This document shows, piece by piece, positions 14,601 through 30,400 of a stretch of DNA of 64,000 nucleotides (the first letter of the stretch is position 1; every line of letters begins with the position of its first letter). The translations under genes and the position numbers were made by a program. The notes beneath the pieces were generated by a model, which ran no database searches, was not told where the DNA came from, and saw only the letters and a program-made list of their open reading frames with translations. Origin of the DNA: Enchytraeus crypticus (lineage: Eukaryota > Annelida > Clitellata > Enchytraeida > Enchytraeidae); the NCBI GenBank assembly GCA_905160935.1, contig CAJHZI010000425.1, forward strand, positions 1,901,001 through 1,965,000, given 5' to 3'.

Positions 14601-17600
14601 ATCCGCTGTTAAATAACTCGTCACATTGCCACCGACTCCGCACAAGACGCTTTGTGACAGTATATTGTAATAAAAGTGCCGAATAACAAAATATAGTACT
14701 TTACAACAAGTTGATAACAATGAGAAATAAATACTAACACCGTACAAGAGGTGAAAACGACAGAAGAGGATAGAATTAATATACCTTGAACCCGTTGTGA
14801 GGATAGAGTTATACACTATTAGCTTTACGCAGTACATTTAGAAAATGAATAACAACAAATGTCTAATTTACTACCTATAAGGTTCAGTTACCAATTTATC
14901 TCGAGTATATATTTAGTTTTAATATTTAATAATTATAATCGAAAACTCAACGTAAAAATAGCTGATGATAATCGTACAAATAAATAAATAATACTAATCA
15001 AAAACTCTATATACCTAATGCTTCTTAAACATTTTAGGATGGTCTAGTTCTTAATCATTTGCTTGGTCTACACTGTAGTTAATCTGGTTGGAGCCAATTA
15101 ATATCAACTGGAATGTAACAAAACTATAACTGAAATGTAATTGTTTTTCTTATTGCCACAGACCGGTAAAAGATCTCGAGTCTCAGGCGATCCATGTGAT
15201 AGTCATGAACAGTTCTACGCAGTCAAGTCATGCGGAGATCGAAAGAACTAAAATGAAAGAACGAAGAACAAGCTTCAAAGGGTAGGTTGAAAAAAATATT
15301 TTTTTTAATGTATGACAATTTTCTTGCAATTTTACGATGATTTTATATTAAATTATTGAATGTAAATTAAACCTTGAAAAGTTCTGCTTCTAATATTTTA
15401 CATAATTTTATTTTCGATTAATTAAATATTAGTTACTTAAATATTAAATTTTTAATATGCAGTTCACTTTAAACTTTGTGTTTGTGAATAATCCTATCAT
15501 CTAAAGACGAATTTAATGTCAGTGTCCCTTTTCTTCATATTATGAGTGACGAAGCGGGGAATGATTATGATCGTGGGCCTACTGATCCGCTGTCGAACAC
15601 TCAACCGATTATGACACTGGCTCAGCCCCTGGTGAACTGACATCAAGTTGTTTTGAGGCTTCTTTCTGGTTTATTAAAGTAATCATTAGAATTTAAAGAA
15701 ACGAATATTATTCACTCACTGCACTACCAATATTACTACTACAATTATTATTACTATTTTTTTAATTTCCCTGGGCTGTAAAGGGCCCTGGGCTAAAAAA
15801 TAAGATAAAAGAGGCTTTATTAATTAAAAGTTTAAAAAAGAAGCGATTAAAATAATTCCTCTACACCCTGGGAAGTCGCATTAGCCAAAGTGTTACTGAA
15901 AAGTGACATTAGCCAAAGTGCCACTTATTACTATTAGTATTATTATAATTATTATTATAATAATTATAATTATATTATAATTATTATGTATTATAATTAT
16001 TATGTATTATAATTATTATAATTATAATTATATTATATTATTATTATTTTAATAATTATAATTATTATTATCATTTTTAGTACCATTATAAACAAGTTTA
16101 TTGTTGTTTAACATTTATTTTTAAATTTGTTTTTATGTGTAGGCTGTTTAAATCGTTTCGGTTATCGATGGACAGCATGCGAACCAATGTTCATCATCTG
16201 GGTCAGTTTAGAATAGCACTGAAGGTAATTGCATTTTATCACAATCTAAGTTAATATAAGCATTATTGTTTTATAAATGTTGATGCTTCTTCCAGAATTA
16301 TGTTATCTTAAAATTATATATGACTGAAATTGGGGATAGTTTTTTTCTGGAGCAATTACAAAAGGTTCTCAAAAGATTCTCGAAATATAAACTAGGCTTG
16401 AAATTGCTCAACCTTGTTTAAGATAATTGTGAATAACCATTAGATAATAGCATTAGATAATATATAGACCCTTATAGTTTTATATTAAATGCGTTAAAGA
16501 TAAAAATTATATTATCGACCTGATGTAAGCATTTTTGGATAATGACTGCCGCTAGATTTTAATTAAATATATTTTCTTTACAGATTGAAATCATATATCT
16601 TTGTTCCTTTTATTCTCGATATTAAATTCTTAAACGGTAAACTTAACAAAAATGTCGACATTTAATTCTATGGCTCCGTAAAATGCAAGCTCATATGACG
16701 AAGCTGTTTTGCAGTGGTTACCTTATTGCAAATTGGATTATATCAATTTTAATATATATACAAATATATTAAACGTATTAGACCCTATATATAAATATAT
16801 TTATATATATCCATTATTTTGGTGTAATGTATTTATTCTATTCGAATTATTAACTGCCTACTCTGTGGTATTTCACATACTAGCTGAAATCATTGATTCG
16901 AAAAACTTCTTATCTGTTAGAATTTTAGACTAATAAATGATGATATTTAAATGAATGGAAAAGTCTCAAATACTGGAGAACGTCTATTCGTATCCCGAGC
17001 CTAATTTAACTGGGATTCATGGGAAGATGATGATGATGATGATTAATACGACGACGGACAACGACGACGACGATGAGGAAATACGGCAATTATATTACTA
17101 GCTATTGCTATTGAAGGTTCATGGACCACAGAACGGTCTACAAACCACATTGTTTAATTTAATGCCAGTCAACTTTTTTCTAAGGATGTACCGTACGGTA
17201 CATCCTTAGGGAAACAATATAGAAGAAGATTATTTTTCTAATATATTTATAAGTTTCTATTTTATTAGTTAAGATGTGATTTGTGTATAATATAATTTAA
17301 TTGTTTTACGCTGTCACTGTTGTTTACACTATTCAAATTAAATATACCGGAAGTTATTTTAAATTCAGGACATACCGGCGGCCGGATGTGACTCCTGGTT
17401 TAGACTTTGCAAGGACAAGAAGCAGAAATTTCCCCATCAGGGTCAGATACGATTACGCCTGCAACTCTCTTATAAACAGGTTACTAGAGCGCAATTAAAA
17501 TTAATAAAATTTATTAATCGAATCCACTTATCTTGCTTGTTTACCAGTTTGAGGCAACGGATTAAAATTCTAACCTGACTGTCTCTTTGAGTTTTTATAT

Positions 17601-20600
17601 GATGCCAAAACAAACGTTCAACTTAATGTCGTTTATTGTAAGTTGTACAAAATAAATTTATCATTAATGCTGCTATCTACACATAGGCAATTGACAATAG
17701 CTACTATACTGTACAGTGTTATAAGAATTGCAATTTATATAATGTATGTGTAAGCATTAAAAACAAAATTAAGGTGCATAGGATTATTTATACGACTACC
17801 AAAGACTGGAGTCCATCATCTTCCTGTTTGTTGTACTGAAATAAACGTGTTAGGTTTTTGTCCTATCAGTTCATCATTATTAGATACGAAAATCTGTATG
17901 GAATATTATGCTTAATCGTAAAGGAACATTGAATTGAATTGAATCACTTTTATTTCACTTCGGTAAAATAGTACACCAGAAATACATGAAAAACATTAAA
18001 TATTTGTTTTTATTAATATTTGTATTCTATTAATATTATTATTATTATTATATTATTAGTATTATTTGATTATTATATTATTATATTACTTAATAGTAAA
18101 TATTATAGTAATATTATATGTTTATTATATTAGTATTAATATTAGTATTAATATTAATATTCTCATTTGTGTATCCAGGCAAATCATGCTGGTACCTCTG
18201 TTCATGAAAGCTCTGTTCAAGAGTTTCATAGCGTAGTGCTACAGATCTACAAGCATGCTTTGAACAGCATCACCCCTCACAATCCTAGTCCTAGACAGGT
18301 ACCTCAATGTTTTCACTCTTTTGAAAATCTTCATCCTCTTCTCCTTTCGCAGTTTGCTTGTTTAAATTGATTTCTACCAAATGTATTGTTCTATCGCTTT
18401 TTGTTCAGTGTGGTCAATAATTCAATTTTTATTCGTAATTTATTGTCCATCAATTGAGTACTTAATTTGTAAAGATATAAAAAATAAATTACATTTGGAA
18501 TATATACATGTAGCTATGACTAGATATTTATTAAAGTAAAATGTAATGATAAATTAAATTTACATTGAACGTAATAGGCAAGTCAATATTGTAACGCAAA
18601 ATGCAGTACGTACTTGCTTAGCGTCGAATTGTAGACATTATTTGCTTCATTTTTGATGAAAATATATTAACTTATAAACTTAAACTCTCCATCTAACTTA
18701 AATGATATTGTTTTGTTGTAGCGCTGACCTTAATATGTTATTAAATAAATAAAATAAATAAATAAGAATTTAACGTCCGATTCCTCTCCATAAGGCAATG
18801 TCAGGGACGTCTCTTGCGGACTCTACACAAACAGACGCCAAAGAACCACACGAATATCTTCGCAATTTGACTGAGTGACATGTTGCTAAAATTAAAATAG
18901 TAGAACATCGAAGATGATAACTGTCATTTGACAGACATTGACAGAAATACGACTGCTATACTTTCAGGCATCTCCGCCAGTTTTAACGAGTGAACCGTTT
19001 GCTAAAGTATCAGAGAGGAGTAGAATGATCATCAACCAGTTCGCTATTCAGAGTAACATCTCACCTCTTTCTCAGGGCATGATGTAAGCAATCATTTCAA
19101 TACTTTGAACTGATTTTCTGTAGTTTGGAATTTGCACCTTTTTTGACCTTCTTTATGCTTTTTCCGGCGTGATTTTGACTCAATAGTGCTCGATGTTGTC
19201 ATTGATGACTGTAGCACTCTAACTGTTGTTACTGTTAATCCTGCATATTTTACTTCTTCTTAGCGTGCGTCGCACTTGTTCAACCTTCGTTTAGATTTGT
19301 GTTTGCCTGTCACAGTCAACTGTTGACTGTGTTAAGTGTTGCTGTTGAAACGAGTGTGGCCGAGATTCTTTAAATTAGAATTGAAATTCGACCGTTTAGT
19401 ATGTTTTATTCTGCCGACAATAGGTTTGTGAAGTAAAATATTTCGGCTGAGCACGTCCTGAGTTATGTACGTTGAACCTGAGTTCACGTGGAGTGGGTTG
19501 CAAATTGGCTGATCTGGTCTTTGAACCCAGGGCACTTGCGCCGAAGGCGAACACCCTAATCGTTACGCCGTATTCCACCTTATCGTCATATTTAAGTTTT
19601 TTTAAAGCAACTGTTGCATTGTTTCTTATTCAGTTTAATGCGAAGTTATGTTCAATCAACAATTTTATTAATTTTAATTTCACTTGGTACTTGGTTTATT
19701 AATTTTATTACACATCGGATGTCTTGTCTCAGATGTTATTCGTAGGTAGTTTGATAAAAACTCTTGAGCCATAGAAACGAGCATTAATGTTAATATCTCG
19801 AGTGCATTTTGCTCATTAATTCTTTCTTTCACCCAGTACATGGAATTGTTGTTGCCATAAATACTAAAATCTCTCAACGTCATAACAAAATGGAAACGGT
19901 TTTGAATCTGTTAAATAGACATGTAGCTTTCTAAATTAGATTTTCAGCCAAAATTAGCCTACAAAGATGATATTAAGAGCCGTAATTAATATTAGGATAC
20001 ATTAATGTTTCAGTGAACTTGCGATTATTCTGGATCTGAAGGTGACGGAAAGCTACGCAGATCTAGTGTCAGATAAATTGATCACTGATGCAGTTGAAGA
20101 CGTCCAGCGGAAGTACAAAGATGTGCAATTTGACCATTGTTGTTCGCTTGAAGTCGAGGTAAGTAAATTATTTAACGTATTTTATTATTGAAATATCAAA
20201 TAATTTAATATTAACTTTAAATGCGTAATTCTTGTTGATAGTTCTAATCATTGCAAATTTTTGTAATAATATATTAACCAATGTTTGTATAATTAAGAAT
20301 TTCCAGTAGAATGTGCTCACAGAGCTTAGGCTCTTTTGTGGTTACCCTCTTCCTCGTTAATTTGTTTAGTTCTAATGAAGTGTGCTGTATATGTTTATTA
20401 TGGCGTGGAATCCAAATAAAAAGGTTTAAGGAAAAATAGTTTAATTATTTTATAATATACTGTTACTTCAGCAAATTACTCTAACATTAAACAAGCCGGA
20501 TTTTTATGCGTGCTTGGGATAGCGATTGTGGTTCATTAGCCTCTAATTAAGCTAAGCTGCCTAAGCCGGTGGCATGTTAGTAAGCTGTTGGACTGAGGAA

Positions 20601-23600
20601 TACACATTCGCACTGGAACATCTTACCAACAAATATGCGCATGGTTCAACTCCAGAGCTAGTCCTATCTCTGATTTATATACTTGAGAGAGAGAGGAAAC
20701 TGACTCTGAGCTACGCTTTACCATTGAGTTATCTTATGTTTCGCAATTATGTATAATCTATGTTATTAATATATCTTATGGTTTGCAATTATGATATTTT
20801 AATATGATACTAAATGTTTATTCTATTATTTGCAGAAGTCCATTTTGGGCGAAGCCGTCGCAGCATATTTAAGATCTGTTCGTGGCTCATTTAAACTCAA
20901 GAATCCTCTCTTTCCCCCAACAGAACTACATCTCCTCGAAATCAACGCTCAAATAGGGTTGGTATTGCGTGAAAAATCGAATTTTATTAATTAGTAAATT
21001 CAGTAATTAGTTGATTCTTTGTTACATTTGTTACTTTTATCCCATTGCCAAAGATCATCGTTCAATAATTGAAAATTATAACTATATATTATGAGAAGAG
21101 AGACCTTAAAGTTTAGGCTTTTTTTAGGTGAAGGTAATTGTTTACACATTTAACTTTCAAGCTATACGTAGACTAGTAGCAATAAAAATCAGAAGCGATT
21201 TTACGGACTTTCCTTTGAATTCACTTGGTATAATTTCAGCCAGAGATTGGTATTTATTTTTTTACTTTTTTATTTTTCAAGGCTTTGGTATTTATTTCCA
21301 GGACTCCTGCCAATCTCCTCAACCTACCTCTTTGCTCTGATAACATCAGTTCCATGCAGGCTCGTCAAGAATTCTCATCCGTGTTCATTCATAAGCTGCA
21401 GGTAAAGAGATCTTTGAGTCTTTCGTGATTTCTTAAATTATATTTTACTATAAATCTATAAGATGCCATTGAATAGGATTAATGATTCTTCCGCATATTA
21501 GTCGGATCAATGGCTTAGTCAGTTAAAACTTAAAAGAACGTCGAGAAGCCAAATTGTGTTATAGAAAAATATTTGGATACGTATTAGTAAAGACTAAATT
21601 CCCTTTCTACTGTAAATGGTGGTGTCAAAGACCTCTGCTCGGCATATATCACCACAGAGTAATTTACAAGAAGCTATTTGTAAATAGAATTGTTTAAAAG
21701 AATAAGGTCGGTCATAAATGATGCCAATGCTGAAACTAAATTCAAATAAAAATAGTGTCTATTGTGTTTTTCGTATCAATAGGAAGACGTTAAGAAGTGG
21801 CTGACGTTAAGGATATTAACGGTAACGTCGAATGAGAAAGATCCAGTCATACCTAAGACTCGTCTCTTCATTCTAGTCTTACAGGAAGCAGCCACAGCTC
21901 TTACGCCCATCATTACGATCTCTGAGTACTTTCATAAGATTGGCTTCGACTACTTCAAAGTTGCGTCTCTCATGATGGAAGTCAAGGTAACAGACATAAA
22001 TTAGGCCTACTTTACAATCGTTATTGAATACGATTAAATATAATTTTAATGCCATTTTTGTAACTCATTATAAAAAAAATTGAACAATTTGAGAAATATA
22101 AATCAATTTAAACAATTTAAATTGATTTGTTGAAATTTTAGTTGAATTGGAAAGGATATATAATTCTAATATTAAATAATTTAAGCTTACTTTTGTAGCT
22201 TTATTTATGTTTTTAGAATATTTCAGGCCAATTGATGCACCGTACTCGCTACAGATCTTTTAATGTAGCACAGTGTGTATTATAACTTCGGTTGACCTCT
22301 CAACTTATTAAAAGTGTATATTTTGCCATGTTTTAAGAATTTAACGAACACGCAAGCTGTTAGTCCAATCACATCACTTCATAGAAAATGTTCTTTTGTA
22401 TTCATGACAAAAGTTGTTTTCAAGTGAATTCATTTTTAAGATTTTCAAATTTGGCCTCCAGAACCTAGTAAAACACTAATACCCATAATTCTATTAAGAT
22501 TTCAGCAGTGGCTCAAGAGCTGACTCTGGAAATGGATCGGTATCAGTTGAAGTACCACAGATTTGATATAAATGTTCGAGACAGCAGCATAGTCTCTCTT
22601 CAGCACTACTTCAGTCTGCGCGTTCTATTTAGAACCATCTGCACTAATGTCAGCGAGAGGTAGGAATTGTCTGTTGTTATATTTGATAGATAGCGTCAAC
22701 GAAATTCTATTTATCGTTTTTTAGACGAATTTATCACAGAAACTACCCGCTGGACTGATAGTTCAGTTTGATATATTACTTATTGTTGTCAGCTGCTTTA
22801 GATCCCTCAGAATTAAGTGAATCTCCATTTTTAATCAATCTTTGAACCTAATTTTATAGTTTATATTCTAATGGTGCGAAAGTTTTAACCTTAAGGTTTA
22901 ACCTAAAGCAGTAATACAGTCAACTAAAGAGGTTCCTTAGATCTCCTTCAGTCGAGAAACTGGGTAAAGAACCCTGATTTTATGTATTGGTAGTATAAAT
23001 AGACGCAAATGTAGCGATGTAACACTTTTAATGTTTTTATATTTTCACTTGCAGGGAGTTATTTCGAGTCTGTTTAACAAGGTATCAGGATTGGTTCAAA
23101 GGTGCGGTTACATTCTGGTTGCAAACATTTCGTGAAGAATGTCAGAAAAGAATGGAAAAGGCTCTTTCTCTCGATAAAGATGTTTGTAGTTTTACTTTAA
23201 TATATTATTTTGCATAGAATGTGTAGTTGCTTAAAAAGCTGGTAAAAGCTAAGGTTAACGACATTTTCCTCACTCGAAAGCGATATCAGTGACGGGTAAG
23301 CCCAGGATTTGAACCCCAAACATACTGATCCGCGGTGGAGTATCTTACCGACGTCGCCACTGGCTCCAGCCAGTGAGACAGGTTATTGCTGTAACCTTAG
23401 GCTTACTTAGCTTTTGCTAAATAGCTGCTACTAAATGCATTGCTTTAATGTTTTTCTATGCAAATAGACGTTTTAATGTAACAACATAAATATTATTATA
23501 TGACCTAGTTGAAAAGAGTTAAATTAGGATGCTAAAAATCATATGCACTGTTTAAACATGAAATTCTCATTAATTAAAATTTAGAATATAATCTACTAAA

Positions 23601-26600
23601 TATTTGATATATCTACCTAGTAATGCTATTTATACATGCTCTAACTATATTATGTATTCTATACTATGCTATGCATTGAATTAAACATATTTCTTTGCAA
23701 TTAAAACCAGTTTTAGTTTTTGTTATTACTAGTATCGTTTTGTTATTACTATAGGTTGTCCAGGTCACTTCACAAGTCAAATACTCAAATTCTTCAATCG
23801 ACATTCTGTCATCATTTGCGAAGGTACTGCTTTAAATTTAAATGTGAAAAATGGTTACAATATTTGTTAAATGTATAGACATTATTCTTTTAAAATTCAA
23901 TAGTTAACTTCACTTTATCGGTCATATTTATTTTAAAATTAAAAGGTGGGATAAACTTTGATTGTGTCTTATTTTGTAGATGACCGGGGAATGGGAACAG
24001 ATTGACTTTGGCGATGCTGATATTGCTCTGTTAGGCGTAACAAAGATATCTGATGTAAGTATTAGTTGAGATTATCATTTAGTAGGCCTTTTATTTTACG
24101 GGCTAAATAAAGTTATTGTTAATCAGTAAAATATTTTTACATTAGCGTCTGCTTTGCATAACCTTTGCAATTTATTTAAAATATTGTAGCTAACATTTCA
24201 ATAATAGAGTTATAATCGCAGTTTATAATGTATTTGTTAAATTTGAAGATTTTAAATTATCTAATGTTTACAAATTTAAAATGTATAAGACAAATAAGAT
24301 AAAATAAAATAAAATAAGATAAAATAAGATAAAATAAAATGTGTAAGGGGCTTGGAAATCAGAATGCTGTTTATTATTTTCAGCTTAGATGATCATTAGG
24401 ATGATTTATTTTCAGATGATCTGCGACTGCGTCAAGCTGTACGCCGAGAAAGTGATTGAAATCCTGGAGAACAACGGCTATTACGACTACATCGATAACC
24501 AACAGTTTGACGTTACCGATCAGGTACTCTAATTTTTTTTGCTATATTGTATTCTTCTGAAAATCTATTTCTACGCTGTATATAATGCTAGGCGAAAACC
24601 TCATAAAAACCTGCTAACAGTACATTACTTGATGTGCACAGCATATTTTTCGTTTTATTTGTTTTGTTTATTTTATTTTATTTTCAATATATATTTGCAT
24701 TTTGTTTCTTTGATTTTGTACTGCACTATGCAATGAATGTGTGTTGTTTGCCCCAGTGGCGAAATAAAGATATATACATTGCTCGCTTTATTTATTGTTT
24801 TTACGCAAACGTTTAGACAATGTATTTCTTAGTTTCTTTCTTATTGCATAATTTATATTTTCTGCCAGCATATAGCCGTATTAGACGCCAATTCTTGTTT
24901 TTAATCATTATAATTATAATTGTCACTTACTTCAGCAATAAATGTTACTTTGGATCACTATTTGAAGGTAGTAAAATTATTTGTCTTTCTACTAACCCTT
25001 CAGTAATATATAATTGCTAAAAGTTATAGTCATTTATACATTTATATGTATATCGACAATATTGTTATTAATGTATTAAAAAATTAATTTTATTACTATT
25101 TACTTCTGAATAATATACTAATATGCATCATGCACCGATATTCTGATGTATTTCCCACTCTAGTAATTTAGTTCTCTAGTTATGTATAGATTTTTATCGG
25201 CAATATTGTTACTAATATATTATTTAATAATTTGTCTAACTATATATTTCTTAATAATACACTAATATGCGTCTTTCGCCGATACTCTAATGTATTTCCC
25301 TTTCTAGTTATGTATTTATTTATATCGACAATATTCCTACTAATTTACTCCTCTATTAATGTTTAGTACTATTCCATCATTATCATCATCTTCCCTTGAA
25401 TCCAAGTTTAACTAGGGTCTGCAAACGAATAGACTGTCTCAAATCCTCTCTGTCCTACATCAATTTTTAGTATTATTTATTTCTTAAAAATACTAATGCG
25501 CGTTTGTCACCGATATTCTGCTGTATCCCCCCTCACTCTAGCTCTGCATCTCACTGAACAACGTGTCTCACCTGAGCGGCTACCTGGTGGAGCTCTCGAC
25601 GCTACTCAACTGGGAGTCTGTGACCCAGCAGCTGTCGGTCAAACACGAGGACGAGGCGGTGGGGCAGAGGGCCCTGCAGACCCTCAAGAACCTCATTGAG
25701 GCCACGGACGAGGAGATGATGCAGACGAGCAGAGTGCTGGCCCAACAGATCATCGTCAGGATCGCTGTGGATCTGAGGAAGTACACGATGATGTTCACTC
25801 AGTGCCCAACCGTCAATAACAACGATGACGGAAAGGTATGATTAACCATAGATTGGTAAACGGGATTGTTTTCTCAGGGAATGACGCCCCTGCCAAGTAA
25901 ATGTTAATCGAAGCTGAGGAAGATATAGGGGTACGTCCCACCTCGTTATAAGCTGAATCCCCCAAGAATAATGGTATATAAGATTCACTCGCATGTGGAC
26001 TTTAAGGGAAAGACGGTATATAGAGATGAGTGGAGGCGTTATATACCGTGGACCTGCCACTAGGCAGAGCACTAAGAGAGAGAGAGAGAGAGAGAGAGAT
26101 AGGTAAAAAAAGGTAATGTTAACGTCAGATTCCTAACTCGAAAGCGATGTCAGTGACGGGCGAGCCCAGGATTTTAACCTAACACATACCGATCTGGGGT
26201 CGAATATCCTACCGACATCGCCACTGGCTCCAGCCGCAAGGATTAGTAATAACCTGCGAGGAACCTGTAAAGCAGTTTCGAAGACCGGTCATCGGCCATG
26301 ACACTGGTATAGAAATCGTCGAATGTTATTGTTATGAAAGATACAGCTTATATACAGTTCCTGTTTTCTTTCAAGCAGATAAGAGGTTTACATTATCTTA
26401 ACGTCAAGTTCAGTAGACTAATGTTTCTATAATATATAACATGATGGTCAAGAGATTTCAGTGACGCAGTATTTCAGCCCTGAGCATGTGATAGAGAGTT
26501 TCGTTAAAAATATACTTTCGATTAACAGTAGTTTTTATAGTCCTGAAATGATGTTAATCAACTAATCTGAATTGATTAATTAGGCAGGTTGCTATTTAAG

Positions 26601-27367
26601 TTTTCATAAATGAATATTTTACTAGCTACTCAGATTTTTGTATTGCTAATACTTTCGCTGAATTTAACTCCTTTGTACTGATAAAATATTTTGGACCGGC
26701 GTTGATGCAAAATCAATAGCACCTTAATGTAGTATGCAAAGTTGTTTTATGTAACTCACAGGCATAAGAATATGTGATTCGACAATCGAATAATTATTGT
26801 GCTAATTACTATTTATTAATATATTATATTCCTATGTTGTTCCATTAGGAGGTGGAACCGTTATTGGAGTATCTAGAGAGTAACCTTCAAGTTTTATATA
26901 AGAAACTAGAATCAACGATATTTCCATTATTTCTTCAGGAGATCTGGAGAACCGAAATCAGAATTTTCTCTGAGACAATTATGGAAGGAGTGAGTATTAT
27001 GTATAATTCCTTTTAAAGTAAGAATATGTTTGAAAGAAACATTAAAAACTAAAAGTCATGCGTACAATGATTTACACACTTAAAATAGCTTATGATAAAT
27101 TATAATAATTTATTGGTAAGCCAAACAATTGAATTTTGAACAGTGCTTCTGTGCACTGTTCAAAACAGAAATCATTAATATTGTTTAATTCTTAAAGCTA
27201 CTCTTGTACATTAAGTGACACAAGAAAACGATTATGAACTTCTAGTATATTGGATTTGAAAAATGTGTAAACTAAATTTGTAAACTAAGTATTTAAACAG
27301 TTGTTCATTCTAACCTCTCATCTCATATCCTTAACCCCACTGTCTTTAATTTGCTTTCCTTTTTCCT

Positions 27368-27411
<44 letters not shown>

Positions 27412-30400
27412 TGTTTACCTGTTTTGTATAGCACAGTGGTGTATGTAATGATATGATACTTATTTAAGATTGAGTTATTTATTTGAATGTAAATATTTGT
27501 TTTTGTAGCAATCGCCCGAGTACTATCGAAAGATGCTGAAGGTAAGTACTTTCTTTCTCTTATATATATCTTTATTTCGTCACTGGGGCAAGCAACACAC
27601 ACAGTTATTGCACAATTTATTAAAAAATAAAGAAACAAAATGCAAATATAAATAGTGAAAATATAATTAAAGAAAATTTAAAAAACAAATAAAAACGAAA
27701 AATATGCTGTGCACATCAAGACTTTATTTTCATAAAACTGAAAAGGAAATAATTTCTTCAGTTGTTATCGAAATTACAAAATCTGTTATAATAAATTGTG
27801 ACAATAGTACATTTGCCAACTTATAATAGTTATAAATAAATCGTTTTGAATTACAGTAAAATACCAGATAATATGTTCTGCATATACGGGCATTTTATAA
27901 ATACAGTTTGTCATGCGTATGCAAAACAATCATTTTCTTTCGTTTACTGTTAACAAAAACTTATTTAATTTGTTTCTTTTATTTTCAATTTACAGCATTT
28001 AAATTCTCTGGAGAGCTATTTTCATGGAGGAGCGAATACAGTGACCAATGCGACAAATAATCAGACCTCATTATCGCCCGGTAGCAAAAGTTACAACAAA
28101 CTGGTCAAAACCCTGGAGAGTAATTCTAAGTCAACTGAATTTCTAATCCTGCAGTATTACAAGAGTCTGACGAACGTTGTGGTGCGTAGATATAAATATT
28201 TTCTTTTGTATTCTAATAAGAGCGAGTAATTAAATTTAGTTACATTTACCACGTTTCTATGCAAAGTATTTTACTGCAGATCTGTATTATAAGCTGCGTA
28301 TCTCGGAGATTAATATGGAAGGCATATGGCCCTAATTACTAATTGTTTTATTGTAACATACTAATTTCAGACATAGTTTTTAAAAATAATAATATAAATA
28401 ATAATAATAATAATAATAGTAATCAATATCAAAATAATAAATATCACAATAATAATGATTTATTTAGAATTTTTACCGTTAGTGCAGCTAAAGAAAAGTA
28501 AACAGTGTCATGATCTTTGTCATTTGTGCCCTTAAACAATCAATCGTTCAAGCCTCTGTATTACACAAGTAGTGTCACATCCGTTGTGGCTCTTGCTATT
28601 AATTAACACACTTCTCAGAATTCCTCTGATATGTATTCATTTTGGAATACATATAAAAAATATTCAGATATGATCTAATTTACAATTTATTCACATTGAT
28701 TGCAAAAGTTAACGCTGCTCATAAAAATCAAAGGTCATAAAGTAGTTAATTTATAACAAATCATATATTTAAGCTCTGTAATTAAAAATGCTGGATGAGT
28801 TGGTGTAAGCTCAAGAAACAATCGCTACTGGTTTGAAACGCTGCCGGATTGTCTCCGAAAGTATACTTGCGGTGCGGAAACAGAAGTAAAAGTTAACTTT
28901 ATCAAATGTTTGTGTTTAGACGACACCAGCAGAGTACTATGGACATCTGGTGGTGAAGGCTGGGTATCAACAAGACCTGGAAGGATTCGTTACTCTCAAA
29001 ATCAAAGGTAATTGAATATCATCTGACTAAGTATAATACATAAATCATTATCATTGTCATCATCATCATCATCGCCATTTTCTTCTTCTTCTTCTCTCTT
29101 CTATTAAATCCCAGTTGAACTATTGTCGGGATACAAATTGACCTTCTTTTGAAGTTTTCCATTCGATTAAATTTTGTAGCAATTCCTGGAGCCTAGGGGT
29201 TCAACCGAATGCCCTTTATGACGTTGGTTTGGATCTTGTTTCTTATGTCGCCTTCTAGGATACATGCATATTTACACGGTCTGCCTATTCTTCAAGTAAC
29301 CCGGACACAACACGGGGAACAATTAACGACTAACCAATGGAGTATTATACATAAGAAACCAGTTTATAATTTAAAATGAATCTTTCTCATGTTGCCTGTG
29401 TTAACTGACTCGATGATGATAACGACTCTGTATTGTTAATGAAAATATGTCAGTATTTTAATATATTTAACTTAATGCTTATCTTCGTAACATCCCTGAC
29501 ATCTCCTTCGTGTAGGGAACCTGTTTTACTCCTCACTGATGTTTACAACTAACCAGCAATTTACATTGAGTTATAGATAGGTCAACCATTTGATTCAATG
29601 ATGATTCTGTGATTCTGTGGATTCTCTGTCGTCATACTAATCTAATAAACTGATTAATGATGATTCTATTTTGATGATAATTCTTTTCATCATACTAGTT
29701 AAAATCTTATTGATTGCCTGATTGCATGACTTATTTATTTTCTGCAGTCATACAAGGTAAGTATCTACCTGGAATGACGAGCAAGGATCTCAGCAATCCT
29801 TTCATCACGCTGACTCTCTGTCCTCTCACATTGTTCCCAAATCACAACCAGCACAGGACTACCGTTCAGCAAGGCACGATCAATCCGGTGTTCGGAGAAA
29901 CCTTCGAATTGTGAGTTTAAAGTGCTATTGATGCTAGTTACAATCAACATCATCATCATCGTCATCATCATCATCATCTTCCCTTGAATCCCAATTTAAC
30001 TAGCGTCGAGAAACGAATAGACCTTCTCCAGTCCTCCCTGTCCCACACTATCATCAGTCAATCCCCTATTTTTCATGTCCTTTTTACTTTTCGCATCACA
30101 CGTCAATTTTGGTCTACCTCTCTCTTGCTTAACATCAAGCTCTTCCTTCCAAACTCTCTTAAGCTGCAAAACACCCATTTAATATTATTTTAATTTTATT
30201 ATATTTCGCTACAGTGAAGTTAAGCAGGAGCATCTGATCGTCGAAGGAGCCGTGTTGATCTTCTCTGCCTGGCATCACGTGACCTTCCTGCCCAACGACT
30301 TCCTCGGAGAGGTCATCCTGCCACTGTCGAGGCTGCGAGAGATCGGCTCTAATCAGGACGTCGATGATTTCCCAGCGGTGATGATGCCTTTGAGACGACC

